DNA of 64,000 bases. Origin: Astropecten irregularis (Eukaryota > Echinodermata > Asteroidea > Paxillosida > Astropectinidae). The notes under the pieces are model-generated. The model made no database searches, was not told where the DNA came from, and saw nothing but the letters and a program-made list of their open reading frames with translations. Below are positions 1-10,673 of this stretch, in pieces. The stretch is taken from assembly GCA_963971285.1 (NCBI GenBank), contig OZ020247.1:9010614-9074613 (forward strand). The letters run 5' to 3'. How positions within the stretch are numbered: the stretch's first letter is position 1; each line of letters opens with the position of its first letter. Made by a program: the position numbers and the translations under genes.

Positions 1-810
1 GCTGAGATTAGGAAGGCCAGACATGACAGGGATTTGTTCGAACGGCCCTTGAGCAGGGGCGAATATGTACTCGTTCGGGACCGAGCGAAACGAGGGAGAG
101 CAAAGATTCAAGACTTCTGGGAGCAGGAGCCCTACCTCGTAACCGGGCATCCTTACGAGGGACAACCAGTGTATGTTGTTCGGAACGCAGCCGGAAGGGA
201 GAAAATTCTGCACAGAGCAGAGCTCAAGCACTGCCCTTGGGAAATTCACCTGAAGGAGGCATCCCAGTCCGAGGATTCTGCTTCTACCAGCGGTGACAGC
301 ACAGCTTCCTCATCCAGTAGTGACTCTCCGGGGAGTCACATTTTGACTTGGGTACCCAAGGCAGCAGAGGATGTCCCGTCTTGCCCGGCCATCCCCCTGC
401 CAGTACCAGGCCCCACTAAGGAAGACCCTGACTCTACAGTGCCGGAAGCTCCTGTCCAAGACCCCGTGGATGAAGATGCACCCCGACCTGCCCAGCCAGA
501 TCCAGTAGAGCCAGAGACAAATAGCATTTCTACAGTGCCAGAAGCTCCTGTCCAAGACCCCGTAGATGAAGATGCACCCCGACCTGTCCAGCCAGATCCA
601 GTTGAGCCCAAGACAAATAGCATTGTCCGCGATACCGAGGTCCACTCTACTTCGGATGAATCTGCAGAGCTCCAACCATTACCACGGCGCTCTCGTCGGA
701 CTACCAGGGCTAAACCACCTGCAAGATACCAGTCGAGCGTCCTGTACCTTCTTAACCAAGTAAAGAACCTAGTTGCTGGCGATGAGAACGATGATTCTTC
801 GGACTCTTAG
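1..810 (+). CDS. Ty3/gypsy-type retrotransposon Pol, C-terminal (integrase tail) fragment
   Basis: The frame is open from base 1 to the stop at 808-810 (269 aa), so the protein starts upstream of the window. The first ~80 residues resemble the C-terminal module of gypsy-type integrases: basic start, GEYVLVRD, then a short beta-rich stretch ending HRAELKHCPWEI, as in the GPY/F region that follows the integrase core. The rest is an acidic Pro/Ser/Asp-rich tail with two tandem copies of a 32-residue unit (DNA 433-528 and 529-624), then a basic patch RRSRRTTRAKPPARYQ. The catalytic core, RT and RNase H would be further upstream. The visible part has no stop or frameshift, so the copy may be fairly young. 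It lies upstream of the first visible BCKDK exon in the same orientation. Confidence 0.75.
   Translation, partial: AEIRKARHDRDLFERPLSRGEYVLVRDRAKRGRAKIQDFWEQEPYLVTGHPYEGQPVYVVRNAAGREKILHRAELKHCPWEIHLKEASQSEDSASTSGDSTASSSSSDSPGSHILTWVPKAAEDVPSCPAIPLPVPGPTKEDPDSTVPEAPVQDPVDEDAPRPAQPDPVEPETNSISTVPEAPVQDPVDEDAPRPVQPDPVEPKTNSIVRDTEVHSTSDESAELQPLPRRSRRTTRAKPPARYQSSVLYLLNQVKNLVAGDENDDSSDS
433..624 (+). repeat. Tandem 96-bp duplication inside the Pol tail
   Basis: Two 96-bp units keep the reading frame and encode near-identical 32-residue repeats (PEAPVQDPVDEDAPRP core). They differ at only a few bases. Confidence 0.9.
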
Positions 811-1928
811 TAATTGTAATGCCAAGTTCATGATGTGTTTTTTTTGCTACTTTCCTTTTACGCCAGTCGTCGAGGGCGACGACTTAGTACTGCTGGTCGA
901 TTGTAGGGTACAGGGAACGCACTGCCCTACTGTTTAAGCCACTCCATGTATCCCCCCCCATTGGTGAATGGTACAGTCCTGTAGGGTGGACAGAGGGTGG
1001 GCTGTGAAGGGGTGTTGATCACTTTTAGCAGAGCTTTATAGTGAGCAGCACTCATTCACGGCCCCCTTCTGCTTTACATTACAGGTATGTGTACTGTTTC
1101 ACCATTCATTGCTTTGTACTTTAAGATGTGCTTTGTTTTAGTGAACTGTATTTGTTTCTTGCCTCTTTCATTCGCCTTTTTGTATTTTGAAAGGAATTCT
1201 GATAAGGGAACTGTAGGAGTTACTTTTCATTTGTCTTTTAAGTTTGGATAATTGTCATTTTGTAGTTCTTATATTTTTCTAAGTTTAATTCAGTATTTAG
1301 GTTCAAATTTAAGAACAGGGCTTTGCTTTTGAATACTTGCCTTTTCTTGTCTAAACTTTGGTAACAGTTTAAGGAAAGATTTTAAGAGTGAATTTATGGT
1401 TAAGTTTATATTCTTTCTTGGTTTGAGTTATGTACGTAGACTCTAGTGTTCAGTACATGCATTGTGAGTCTGATACTCAGTTGGGTTGTTGGGCTAGTGG
1501 TCCACATTCCAGTGACAGGTGGTCAGCTCATTAGTTTGCCCTGTGGGTCTGTCCATGGTCTGTCCAGTGCCTTGTGTAGTGCATTGGCTTAAGATAGATA
1601 AGGATTGTCTTTGGTGTAGTGTTTCTCTCCAGTGTTTACACTAGGGAGGGCCAGGGCCAGAGTTACTTGTGTTTACAGTGGTAGTTGGTTTTAGTGTTAT
1701 AAGTTTTTCCTGTGCTTTATGGTTGATTACTCCCTTTGGCCACGGTGAAAGTAAATTGTGTTTCTTTGTGGTTTAAGTTTAAGTTTTTCTTGTGCCTTAC
1801 AGTAGGTTATTCCTTTTGGCCACAGAGAATCTTAATTGTGTTTATTGTGTTATATGGTAGATAGAACTTTTAGCAGAGCTTTAAAGTGAGCAGCACTCAT
1901 TCACGGCCCCCTTCTGCTTTACATTACA
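811..1928 (+). mobile_element. 3' untranslated region and probable 3' LTR of the gypsy-type element
   Basis: Noncoding DNA follows the Pol stop. A purine-rich tract (about 1001-1012) precedes TGTTGATCAC at 1013, a plausible polypurine tract and LTR start; ACATTACA at 1921-1928 gives a TG...CA pair about 916 bp apart. A ~60-bp block with a TATA-like core and the string GCAGCACTCATTCACGGCCC occurs twice, at about 1021-1084 and 1866-1929. A second internal duplication (~80-bp period) lies at about 1704-1744 and 1783-1823. Exact LTR borders are uncertain because the 5' LTR is outside the window. Confidence 0.5.
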
Positions 1929-2038
1929 GAGTCCGGCAAATAAAGATACCAGTAAACCGGAAATTTGACTTCAAGCTTGCAGTTCTTAATACGCCCAATA
2001 AAGATACCCACCCGCCCGCAAACCGCATCCGCTACAAT

Positions 2039-2464
2039 CAGATGCTGGGTTTTTCAAGGAAATCCAAATTTAGTGTCTTCCAAAGACGATTTTTGGAACA
2101 AACATAAAGGACACCCTCACTTGAGTTGTTTTAGTTATCCACTTTCACTCGAGGTATGAAGATGGTGCTGGACACTGCTGGTAGAAACATTCCGTACAAA
2201 TATTTTCACCTGAAATGCTGTATTTATCCAGAAATTAGTAAAACAAAGACCGAAAACAGTTTTGATCTCGGGGTAAGATCAAAACCATTCTTCATGTTTT
2301 ATAAGAAAAATTGAGTCGGGTTTTCGCTATTTTCTTGTGACTTACATGTTCGATTGAGCTCAAATATTCAGAGATTTATTATTTCGTGTACATATTGGAT
2401 CAGACAAAGTGTAAGTGCTGTCCCTGATCCTGTGACCTTTACCAATCATGTATTATACCTTTAA
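2039..2464. repeat. Family B MITE-like element, with attached family G flank
   Basis: It ends in ACCAATCATGTATTATACCT followed by TTAA and matches 58835-59217 almost throughout. It contains the family B core: a tract like GTATGAAGATGGTGCTGG, then a palindromic GATCTCGGGGTAAGATC centre, then a segment ending in the terminal inverted repeat. It lies just before the first visible BCKDK exon. Confidence 0.75.
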
Positions 2465-2514
2465 CTTACAAAGAATATTCCATTTTTGTTTGCATCCATT
2501 CCTTTCCTGCTCAG

Positions 2515-2588
2515 AGTGATTTTATTGGAATTATCTGCACTAAGATGGCTCTGCGGAGAGTCATTGACAAGTGGGTAGACTTTTCAAG
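2515..2588 (+). CDS. BCKDK: BCKDK exon (first in window)
   Basis: Acceptor CTGCTCAG, donor GTGAGA. It encodes [19 protein letters not shown] and ends with a split Arg codon (AG/A). It matches the segment just before the ATPase domain of the kinase. Confidence 0.9.
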
Positions 2589-5500
2589 GTGAGAATAATT
2601 CGTTTTGATGATGAAAATATCAAAATAATGATCATCTAGATTTCTTTTCTTCGCCCAGTTTGATGTAGTGGATTTGGAAGAGACACTGGAAATTTGCAAG
2701 GATTTCAAGACCTCACCTTGGCTTGCCATTTCCCTCTTGCAGTGTCTTGAAAATGACGTATACAAGCCCTGCTGTGACGTATTTGTGATCTCGCATATGA
2801 AATTCACTTAATTTGGCAGCATCTCAGCTGTGATTTGTTCCACCTATTTACGGAATTTTTGTTATTGGCTTTTCCGCGTCAGCGAAAAGCTTTTATTTTT
2901 GTTCTGATTTTTGTTTTTTTCTTCCTCTTCTTCTTGTTGTCACTGCCCATAGACTTTGCACACGCTTGGTCCTGACACCCACTTTGGTCACTTTTAAGCA
3001 GTCAATCTTAGCCAAACTTGGTTAAAACATCACCAGGTTTCAAATTACAACCAATTTAGATTTAATAATCAAAATCTTTAAAAATCAACAACAAATCAAC
3101 CATTTGAGATATTAAGTTGATTCTTTCACCAAATGTCAATGTTAGGCTAGGTCTTTCTTTGTGAAACATTGCTTGACCTCTGTGACCTACTTCCAGTCAA
3201 ACAGGAAGTATATGTAGCTCCTGATTTAAAAGTGGTAAGAGTTTTCTCATGATTCTTTCGCCGAATTTCAATGTTAAAGAAGTTCTCTCTTTTTGACACA
3301 ATACTAATTGACAAGCAATTTATATCATATGAGGAAAAAGCCTTATTAGCTGTTTCCAACAGCCATAAATGTCTAGTTTTTATCTCTTTTTACTGCCTTT
3401 TTTATATTTTATGGAATCTTTTTCACTGATTACCCCCGCGTCAAAGTTTGTGAATTACTTATGGTTTTCGTTGGTATCTAAGAGCTTGTTTCCACAGAGC
3501 CAACTTACCGCTAAATAACGCTAAAACACGGCATTTCATTTCTGTACGAATCAACTCTATATCGCCTTTTAATCGGCATCGCTATCGCCTTTTCATCGGT
3601 ATCGGCAACCTACTCCGAGTAGGTGTTTGGCGATACTTGCTGATAACTTATGAAAGTCATGCAACTCCATCGGCACTAAACACGCTAATTAGCGATAGTG
3701 TAGGCTGTGGAAACAGTGGCTTAATCGGAAAAACTTAAAGGTATTTAGCGATATCCACTTACGGTACCGCTAAATAATTATGGGCCTGTGGAAACACGCA
3801 CTAGGACAACAAGGGAAACAATTTTAATATTGTACACCAAGTTTCATGCCCCAAACGTTTTGTGTTTGGGTGCCCCTTTTTATTACTGTGGTTCTCATTT
3901 CCGACCGACCCATATTTTTGGCTCCGACCAAAGTAAAAAAAAACCTTTTTTTTTTGCCGCCAACCCTGTCCAGAATGACATAATATAAATTATAAAAAAA
4001 AAAAAAATTCCCAGAATTTCTGGAGACAAATTTTGCCAATAGGCCTACATTTTCATACTTTCTATCACAGAATTAATAAAAAAATATTCAAACGAGATTA
4101 CAGTAAAAACAATGAACATTTCTCATCATTTTCTTGAGGTTTTTGTGTATTCAGCCAGATTTTTTTTCCGCCAAACTTCTTTTTTTTGACTGTCCGACTC
4201 TCTGTCAAGGTGAAAAAGAATTGAGAACCACGGTAATAAAAAGGGGCGCCCTATTTGAAAAACATCATACTCAGCCTTTGTTCCCAGTGATGAAACATAT
4301 AGCTGCCAGTGATTTTGTGTAATGTTCAAATCGTCCTTTTTTTTTTACAATATCAGAGAGCAGTGCGAATTGAGATACGGCTTCACGCCCAAGGTACGCA
4401 TCAGCGGACACACGGGGGCGACATTCCCGTACATCATGCAGCCGCTGGACTACATGCTGCCGGAACTCATTAAGAATGCACTGAGGTAGGTCTGGTACCC
4501 TGCGGTATATGGACAGACTCACTGTAGCCTTGTTATATGATTTAGATACACCATTTCAGGCAGACATATTTCAACGTTATGTTTCTACCAGCACCATCTT
4601 CATACCCTGAAAGTTATATGTAAATCTGTGAACATTTCTATTTGGGTATGTTACCAGTCCCAAGCCTGGAATTTAACGGAGGCCACAGCGGCCATGACCT
4701 TCATTGCCCTGGTTCTTGGCCTTGGTGCCCCCTCAAATAATTCCATAGACATTATGATTTTCCAATGGAAGTGCCCCTTAATAACAATAATAATATCTAC
4801 TTATATAGCGCATAATAATCAAAGATTCTCTATGCGCTTTATTATCCAGGGTCACCGGACCATAATTTACATTCCTGAAACCATCTCAACTCCCTGGGGA
4901 GTATTCAGCACCAGCTTCTTTAAAGCGCACAGAGGCTAATCAAACCACAAAGCCATCTCTACCCTCGCAGGTACCCATTTACACCTGGGTGAAGAGGAGC
5001 AATATGTGACAAAGCATCTTGCCCAAGGACGCAAGCACCACTAGCCGATGGCTGGATTTCAACCCACAATCTGTAGATGGACCACAAGACCTTGAGTTTG
5101 ACACATCAGACCACTCGGCCACGGTACCCCACGGTTTTCTTGCAATGGAAAAGTTGCCTTGCTCTTTCAGAACCAAATTCCAGGCCTGTGTACTGTAGCT
5201 CTAATAGTCGCCGTATTCCACAAGAGACTTCCCCCAGGGTAACATGATTTTTCTTGTTGTGATTGCACCCCTAGGGCCACCGTTGAGAGTCATCTTGATA
5301 CTCCTCATAACCTCCCTGATGTGGTCATCACCATCGCCAACAGTGATATGGACTTCATTATCAGGTAAGGCATACACTACACGTCATGCCTAGATCCCAT
5401 GATAGGGACATGCTGTAGGGGAGTTTACGTTTCTTATCAATGGTAACCCAGATTGTTGCATAAATTTGTCATTCATTACAATCTCAGGAGGACATGACGT

Positions 5501-6916
5501 TTCGATCCTCGCAGGATCTTTCTCAAAGGCTAAAGAGAAGGGGCCTGGGGCCAATTTCACGGCGCTGCTAAGCACAAAAATTTGCTAAGCACAAAAATGT
5601 CTTGCCCAATAAAACAAACCACAGTTAAAAATTCCATTTGATATTCATGGTCAGTCAACAACAGCCAAAGAACAATCATAAGCGATACATAACACATGGA
5701 TATTTGGTTGTTAACCCTGTTTTTAGTAAGACTGAAATGTCATGCTTAGCAAATTTTTGTGCTAAGCAGCGCCGTGAAATTGGCCCCTGTTTGTTTCAGG
5801 AACGTGATTGTTCCAGGATCCCATTTTAGCATATCCTGCATGGTAATCAAGATCCAAAGATCCTGCCAAGATAGAAATGCAGGATCTTTGGGCAACTATC
5901 AGAGACCTTGTAAACTCCTAAATCTAATAAGTCAATTGCATTTATATGCACAGTTTTCAATTATTCTTTTCTGAATTCCCTCTTTGTGTGTTCCCAACAG
6001 GATATCAGACAGAGGCGGTGGCATTCCACACAACATCTTAAACAAGGTATTCCACTATCACTTCACCACGGCGCAGGATAGCACTGACCCCAGAGTGACC
6101 GGAGGAACGTTCGGAGCCCTGACCAACACCAGTAGCGGTCCAACTGCTGGACCACTGTGCGGGTAAGTCAGGGCATTTTTAGAATCAAAAATGCGAAATG
6201 ATTTCGACCGTTTGAAGTTTTTACCAGAGGCACTTCCCTTTCTCTTTTGAGAATCAGTTGTGGGAAAGAATCAGTGTTGTCATGGCTGTATCTGACACCT
6301 TGATGACCCAGACCAAGACCAAGTCATAAGAGGCCGAGACCAAGGCCAAGACCTACTCCTTCATTCAAGAACATGACTTCGAGACCAAGACAAAGCCTCT
6401 TGATTGTCTCGAGACCTACATCACCGAGATGGAGACCAAGGTATAAGAGACCAAGACCAAGGCGACAAATACTCCTTCATTCAAGACCAGGACTTCAAGA
6501 CCGAGACTGCAAAAAAGGTTTCTAGACACTCTCGAGACCAAGACCATGTCTCGAGACCTACAACACTGGAAAAAAATCCACGTCTGTTATTATTGGATTT
6601 AATCTTCTTTTCTTTTATAGGAGGGGGGGGGGTGTTCATTCCAATGCAGAATTTGTAAACTGAGACAAACAAAATCTTCCTGTAGTTTATAGATGGTTGT
6701 GCCTTGGTTTCACCTCTTTTGTTTAATAAACTAACGATACCTGTTTATATTTTCAAACTCCCCTCCCCCAGGTTTGGTTTTGGCCTGCCCGCCTCCCGTG
6801 CCTACGCCGAGTACCTGGGCGGATCTCTGGTAATGCAGTCCATGCAGGGCTACGGCACGGATGTGTACCTACGGCTCCGACACATCGACGGCAAGCACGA
6901 AAGCTTCCGCATCTAG
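2515..6916 (+). CDS. BCKDK: Branched-chain alpha-ketoacid dehydrogenase kinase, C-terminal half (5 exons)
   Basis: Mitochondrial protein kinase of the PDK/BCKDK family; it phosphorylates E1-alpha of the branched-chain ketoacid dehydrogenase complex and so slows Leu/Ile/Val catabolism. Exons: 2515-2588, 4357-4485, 5275-5364, 6001-6162, 6772-6916. All introns are GT-AG and the joined frame is open for 199 codons plus TAG. The product covers roughly the second half of the ~412-aa mammalian protein. The GHKL ATPase motifs are visible: N-box ELIKNALRA (exons 2-3), G1 box ISDRGGGI (exon 4) and G2 box [18 protein letters not shown] (exon 5). The ending [19 protein letters not shown] matches the family C-terminus. 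N-terminal exons (targeting peptide, four-helix domain) are not in the window; the gypsy element at 1-1928 therefore probably sits in a BCKDK intron. Identity is based on close resemblance to BCKDK rather than PDK in the N-box to G1 stretch and the tail. Confidence 0.95.
3487..3797. repeat. Family P inverted-repeat element in a BCKDK intron
   Basis: Ends are GTTTCCACAGAGCC and its imperfect inverse GGGCCTGTGGAAAC. The inside is rich in ATCG/GCGATA motifs (TAATCGGCATCGCTATCGCC) that can fold back. Confidence 0.6.
3850..4270. repeat. Foldback repeat in a BCKDK intron
   Basis: GGGTGCCCCTTTTTATTACT with the following GTGGTTCTCA near 3870-3898 is inverted at about 4224-4254. T-rich arms containing CCGCCAA lie between. 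Boundaries are approximate. Confidence 0.5.
4357..4485 (+). CDS. BCKDK: BCKDK exon with the ATPase N-box
   Basis: Acceptor in TACAATATCAG after a T-rich tract, donor GTAGGT. It encodes [18 protein letters not shown] through [11 protein letters not shown]; the E and N of the N-box, which binds Mg-ATP, are present. Confidence 0.95.
4790..5140 (-). repeat. tRNA-derived SINE, reverse orientation
   Basis: On the - strand it reads GTGGCCGAGTGGTCTGATG (A-box-like) and then GGGTTGAAATCCAGCC (B-box-like), followed by GTGCTTGCGTCCTTGGGCAA and a body ending in GCGCTATATAAGTAGATATT and ATT repeats. The same head and body occur on the + strand at 32155-32351. It lies in the intron between two BCKDK exons. 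Confidence 0.75.
5275..5364 (+). CDS. BCKDK: BCKDK exon, between N-box and G1 box
   Basis: Acceptor CACCCCTAG, donor GTAAGG. It encodes [20 protein letters not shown] and on to DMDFIIR, a beta-strand pair strongly conserved in BCKDK. Confidence 0.95.
5547..5787. repeat. Family E MITE (GGGGCCAATTTCA ends)
   Basis: The terminal inverted repeat GGGGCCAATTTCACGGCGCT pairs with AGCGCCGTGAAATTGGCCCC. The inside has GCTAAGCACAAAAAT and a block like CAACAGCCAAAGAACAATCA shared with the other E copies. It lies in a BCKDK intron. Confidence 0.85.
6001..6162 (+). CDS. BCKDK: BCKDK exon with the G1 box and ATP lid
   Basis: Acceptor TTCCCAACAG, donor GTAAGT. It starts [11 protein letters not shown] (G1 box, ATP-binding Asp and Gly residues) and continues through HYHFTTAQ into the variable lid ([14 protein letters not shown]). 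Confidence 0.95.
6300..6565 (+). repeat. Imperfect tandem repeat rich in GACCAAGACC
   Basis: Degenerate GAGACCAAG units; a longer unit containing CTCCTTCATTCAAGA recurs after about 117 bp (about 6357 and 6474). It is in the last BCKDK intron. Confidence 0.7.
6772..6916 (+). CDS. BCKDK: BCKDK terminal coding exon with the G2 box
   Basis: Acceptor CTCCCCTCCCCCAG. It encodes [18 protein letters not shown], then the conserved tail ending ESFRI and TAG at 6914-6916. Confidence 0.96.
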
Positions 6917-7197
6917 AGGGCGCCAGACGATGACAACGCACGGGGAGAGACATAGCCGTAAAAGATGGAGGTATTGTAACAAAAAATAGTTTCTGCTTGG
7001 AGTATTGGAGGGAGATTATTGGAGACAACACCATCCCCACTCCACCCAACCCCACTGCCACCTACCCCCACCCTACCATGCCTACCTAAAAAACTTCAGT
7101 TAATGTTTGTATCCAGAATGTGGCGATGACACGTTCAAGTCTAGCTTGAACTGAAAACAGGGTGTGTCCACATTCTGAACCTGCCATATACAATGGA

Positions 7198-7355
7198 ATG
7201 CCACTATAACGAACATTTGGCTATAACGAACATCATCATTGGCTCCCAATTTTTGTGAACAATACATACCCAATATGGTTCTTTAAATCACTATAACGAA
7301 CGACCACTATAATGAACAATGTCTGTGTATTTCGCTCTGTTTGTTATAGCGGCAT
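7198..7355. repeat. Family Q short inverted-repeat element (TATAACGAAC)
   Basis: TGCCACTATAACGAAC at the left is matched by GTTTGTTATAGCGGCA at the right, and CACTATAACGAAC recurs inside. The ends resemble pogo/Tigger-like TIRs; that superfamily call is an inference. It lies downstream of BCKDK and may be in its 3' UTR. Confidence 0.55.
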
Positions 7356-7555
7356 GACACTGTACGTTTTCCGTTTTGCACAAATTGTAAAGATTTGAAC
7401 AGGGTTCCCCCAAAAAACAGGTATTTAGGAATACAACAGGAATACAAGGTATTCAAAGGCCGGCCAGAAACCTCTCTAACCTGGCCTATCCGTTGCTTGG
7501 TGGTTCTAACCCCCTCCAAGTCATCAGTGGATGGGGCTGGGAAGACCCTCGTACA

Positions 7556-7917
7556 TTAAAGGTATGATACATGATTGGTAAAGATCACAGAGCAGCACTC
7601 ACACTTGGTCTGATCCAGCTTGTGCATGAAATAACAAACCTGTTAAAAATTGAGCTCAATCAGACATTAGAGTCACAAGAAAAAAAAGCGAAAACCTGAC
7701 TCAAGTTTTCTTATAAAACATAAAGAATGGTTTTGATCTTACCCCGAGATCAAAACTGTTTACGGTCTTTGTTTGAGTAATTTCTGGATAAATACACCAT
7801 TTCAGGCAGAAATATTTGAACGGTATGTTTCAACCAGCACCATCTTCATACCCTGTATTTACGTAAATCTGTGAACTTTTCTGTTTGGGTATGTTACCAA
7901 TCCTGTACTACCTTTAA
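7556..7917. repeat. Family B MITE, TTAA-bounded
   Basis: It starts TTAAAGGTATGATACATGAT and ends TGTACTACCTTTAA. The central palindromic GATCTTACCCCGAGATC is followed by the shared right arm (GGATAAATACACCATTTCAG to CATCTTCATACCCTG). Confidence 0.85.
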
Positions 7918-8204
7918 CCATAGTAGCAAGTTGCACAAATCCAAAGCTACCTCTTTAATTTTTTTCGGGGAACAGTATAGGAAGGCATTTAAGAACTATT
8001 GAAAATATTTGAATGATAGTAATTTGAAATTTGAGGCTGTAGGCTATACAATATCGGAGCCAAAAAATATTAAATCTTCCTGAAAGAAACCGGTTGTCTA
8101 AAAATGAGACACTGAAAAGTCGGATAATTGTTTCAGATGAGCCAAAAGAAAAAAAGACAAATTACACCCAAACCTCGTGGTGACTTTCACCAGAGCTATG
8201 ATGC

Positions 8205-8460
8205 AACATTATGGAGGCTTCTGTATGCCCTAATGTCGGATATCTTTGATAATGGTACGGCAAACGCTGTTCAGCACAATGATGGAGGCCTCCGTATGCC
8301 CTAATGTCGGATATCTTTGATCTTGGTATGCAAACGCTATTCAGCACAATGAAGGAGGATTCCGTATGCCCTGTTGTCAGATATCTTTGCTCTGGTACCA
8401 TAAATACTATTCAGCAGTATGATGGAGGCCTCTATATGCCCTAATGTCTTTGCTCTGGGT
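8205..8460 (+). repeat. 70-bp tandem repeat, about 3.5 copies
   Basis: GGAGG recurs at 8213, 8284, 8354 and 8424. Each unit holds TATGCCCTAATGTCGGATAT and a CTATTCAGCACAATG-like end; the last unit is truncated and more diverged. Confidence 0.9.
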
Positions 8461-9680
8461 ACCCACTAGAACCCAAGTCTTCCTGCAGGGCATCTTACTG
8501 GGTCTTATAATTTGTGACGATTGCAGTTGAAAGCATGAGACATGGGACTGCTTTTAGACGGAATTTTCCCATTCAGACGGACAAAATTACTGATGGATCA
8601 TATTGGTCTAGTACAATATTTGTATCATTACAGCTAATACAAATAGTCTTTCTTTTGTTATCGTTTTATGATGTTTCTGTGTAGTCACACTAGAGACCCT
8701 TGGTTTGCTGTAATTATACACCTTCTGTAAGTGCAGCGTGGTAGGACCCAGAAGCATGTACAGATTGATGCTTGCCTTGCTTCTTGCGTGTAATGAAAAC
8801 AACAGCAGACAAAGACTAAAACTTGCAGAGACCTAGGTGTCCACAATGGACCCTTCCAGCCTGTCAATCAAACTGTCGCTTTGACCAATAATTGTAGGAC
8901 ACCTTTTAATCAGGTGACCACGAAAACCTTTGGTCAGACTTGGTCACATGCTGTATGTTAAACACATAATGTGGGCGGGGCTTAAGAGCAAAGCTGGAAT
9001 GGTCCATTGGGGCATGCATTCTATTATTTAGAAGAGTACAAAGCTGTTTCAAAATCCTGCTTTTTTTTTCTATCATGTACAAATTAATATGATAACAAAT
9101 TATAGATATTGACGTTAATTTTATCAGCTGCGCTTATTGTAGAGAAAAAGCCAAAAAATAGTTGATTTAGACTGTGAAGCAGTTAAAGTCTACCAAAGAT
9201 TTGATTGTTTTTTGTTTTGTGGATTTACCTTTTTTATTTATTGTGCAACGTTGCTTGTGCCTTTGATTTTTAATGTCAGTTTGCATGCCATAATAACTCA
9301 ACCTAAAAAGCATGTAATACTCGTATTTAATTAGTTGTACAAGTATGAGTATGCATTATTGTACCAGGAGACCAAGAAATCTGTTTTAATTTTTTGGTCC
9401 AAAACTCCAAATTGAGCGAAGAGAGAGGAATGATTATTAAGCATTATTGTGAAAAAAATAATGATTTGGAGAAAAAGTATGTAAAGATGTGAAAAGAGCC
9501 TTAATTCTTTTCTATATTTAATAATTATATGCCTTATTTGCATACATTTTTTGAATGCATTATTAGTAGAACATTGTGTATTGTTGAGATTGGAGGTTTA
9601 GTGTGTCTGAGACAGAACAGTATTAGATTTGGTAGAGCTCTGTGGGAATAATATCAGGGAATAGAGAACGAATGATACTC
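8461..9680. other. AT-rich sequence downstream of BCKDK with no recognised gene
   Basis: No ORF here resembles a known protein and I see no RNA gene. It may contain the rest of the BCKDK 3' UTR, but I cannot place a convincing poly(A) signal. Confidence 0.5.
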
Positions 9681-9893
9681 TTAAAGGTAGTATAATACTT
9701 TGGTTTTTATCAAAGAAATACAGATTCATGGGCAAAAATATCAAGACAGATACAGTAACAGTCACCTGTGAAAATTTCAGTCCCATACGGTGCCCACTAT
9801 TTGAGAAAACAGTGAAAAACTGCCACAGTATTACTTAAGTTTTTCTCTTTTATTTTTTATCTTTTAAAAGATCAAAAAGATTTTCAGTTGTTT
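9681..9893 (+). repeat. Family A MITE, left half only
   Basis: It starts TTAAAGGTAGTATAATACTT and keeps the left arm (CAGTCCCATACGGTGCCCAC) and the central TCTTTTAAAAGATC palindrome, then stops; the right arm is missing. Confidence 0.85.
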
Positions 9894-10673
9894 TGAGAAA
9901 GTCCTCAGATGCTCATTGAGTCAACAGATTCTGTGTATTGTGGTTGATCAACATGTTGCAAACTCCTGAACTTCAGACTGAAGACGCACTGTTGTGAATC
10001 GCCAGTACTGTATAATGAATGCTATTTCTTCTTGGAGATTGCCTGGAACTGATTGCCTGTAAATTGCCTCATGTGGCAGGGGCTGAAGTGTTAGAACTCT
10101 TTCAGAAATCACTCTCTCATTGTCTTGTTCTCTAATTAACAAGTTGCGTTGCAAATCTCTTAGGTTTATCGTTACATGGTCATTTTGCTCAGGTGTTTAA
10201 AAAGAGGGTCTGGTCTTTTTTGAGATATGTACAGTATGTATTGTGCTATTAGCAGTATTGTCATTGTAACAAATCTTAGACGCTATATCGGGTGTGTTTT
10301 TACACTTTAGCGCATAGATAACTTGTCCATGTTACCCGCGTTGATCTGCCTTGTTGTGTGTCCTATCACGGACTCCGTATCGCCGTGTGAACGATCACGA
10401 CAGCGGAATTTGTCTTCAACCTGTGCCTGTCCTAGAGCTGTCAAAAGAGGGCGCTGTTAAACAACTTCCATGACATTCAGTGACTGACCCACAGTGTGTG
10501 TGAATTTTCTCTTTTTTTAAGGCCAAGTAAATATTTAAAAGTGACAAGTTTTTTTCCATAGCGGTATTTAGTCAATGGAGTCCGCATGATTGAATACGTG
10601 CTATATGTCACACTGTGCAGCTGTCCTTATGCTAATGACAGTTTTGCATGTAATATAATTCTCTTGTATTTTC

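Noticed and set aside
310..675. 121-codon - strand ORF
   Set aside because: Shadow of the repeated Pol tail on the other strand.
8205..8460. CRISPR-like array
   Set aside because: Units of 70 bp vary along their whole length; there is no constant repeat with unique spacers, and the genome is animal.
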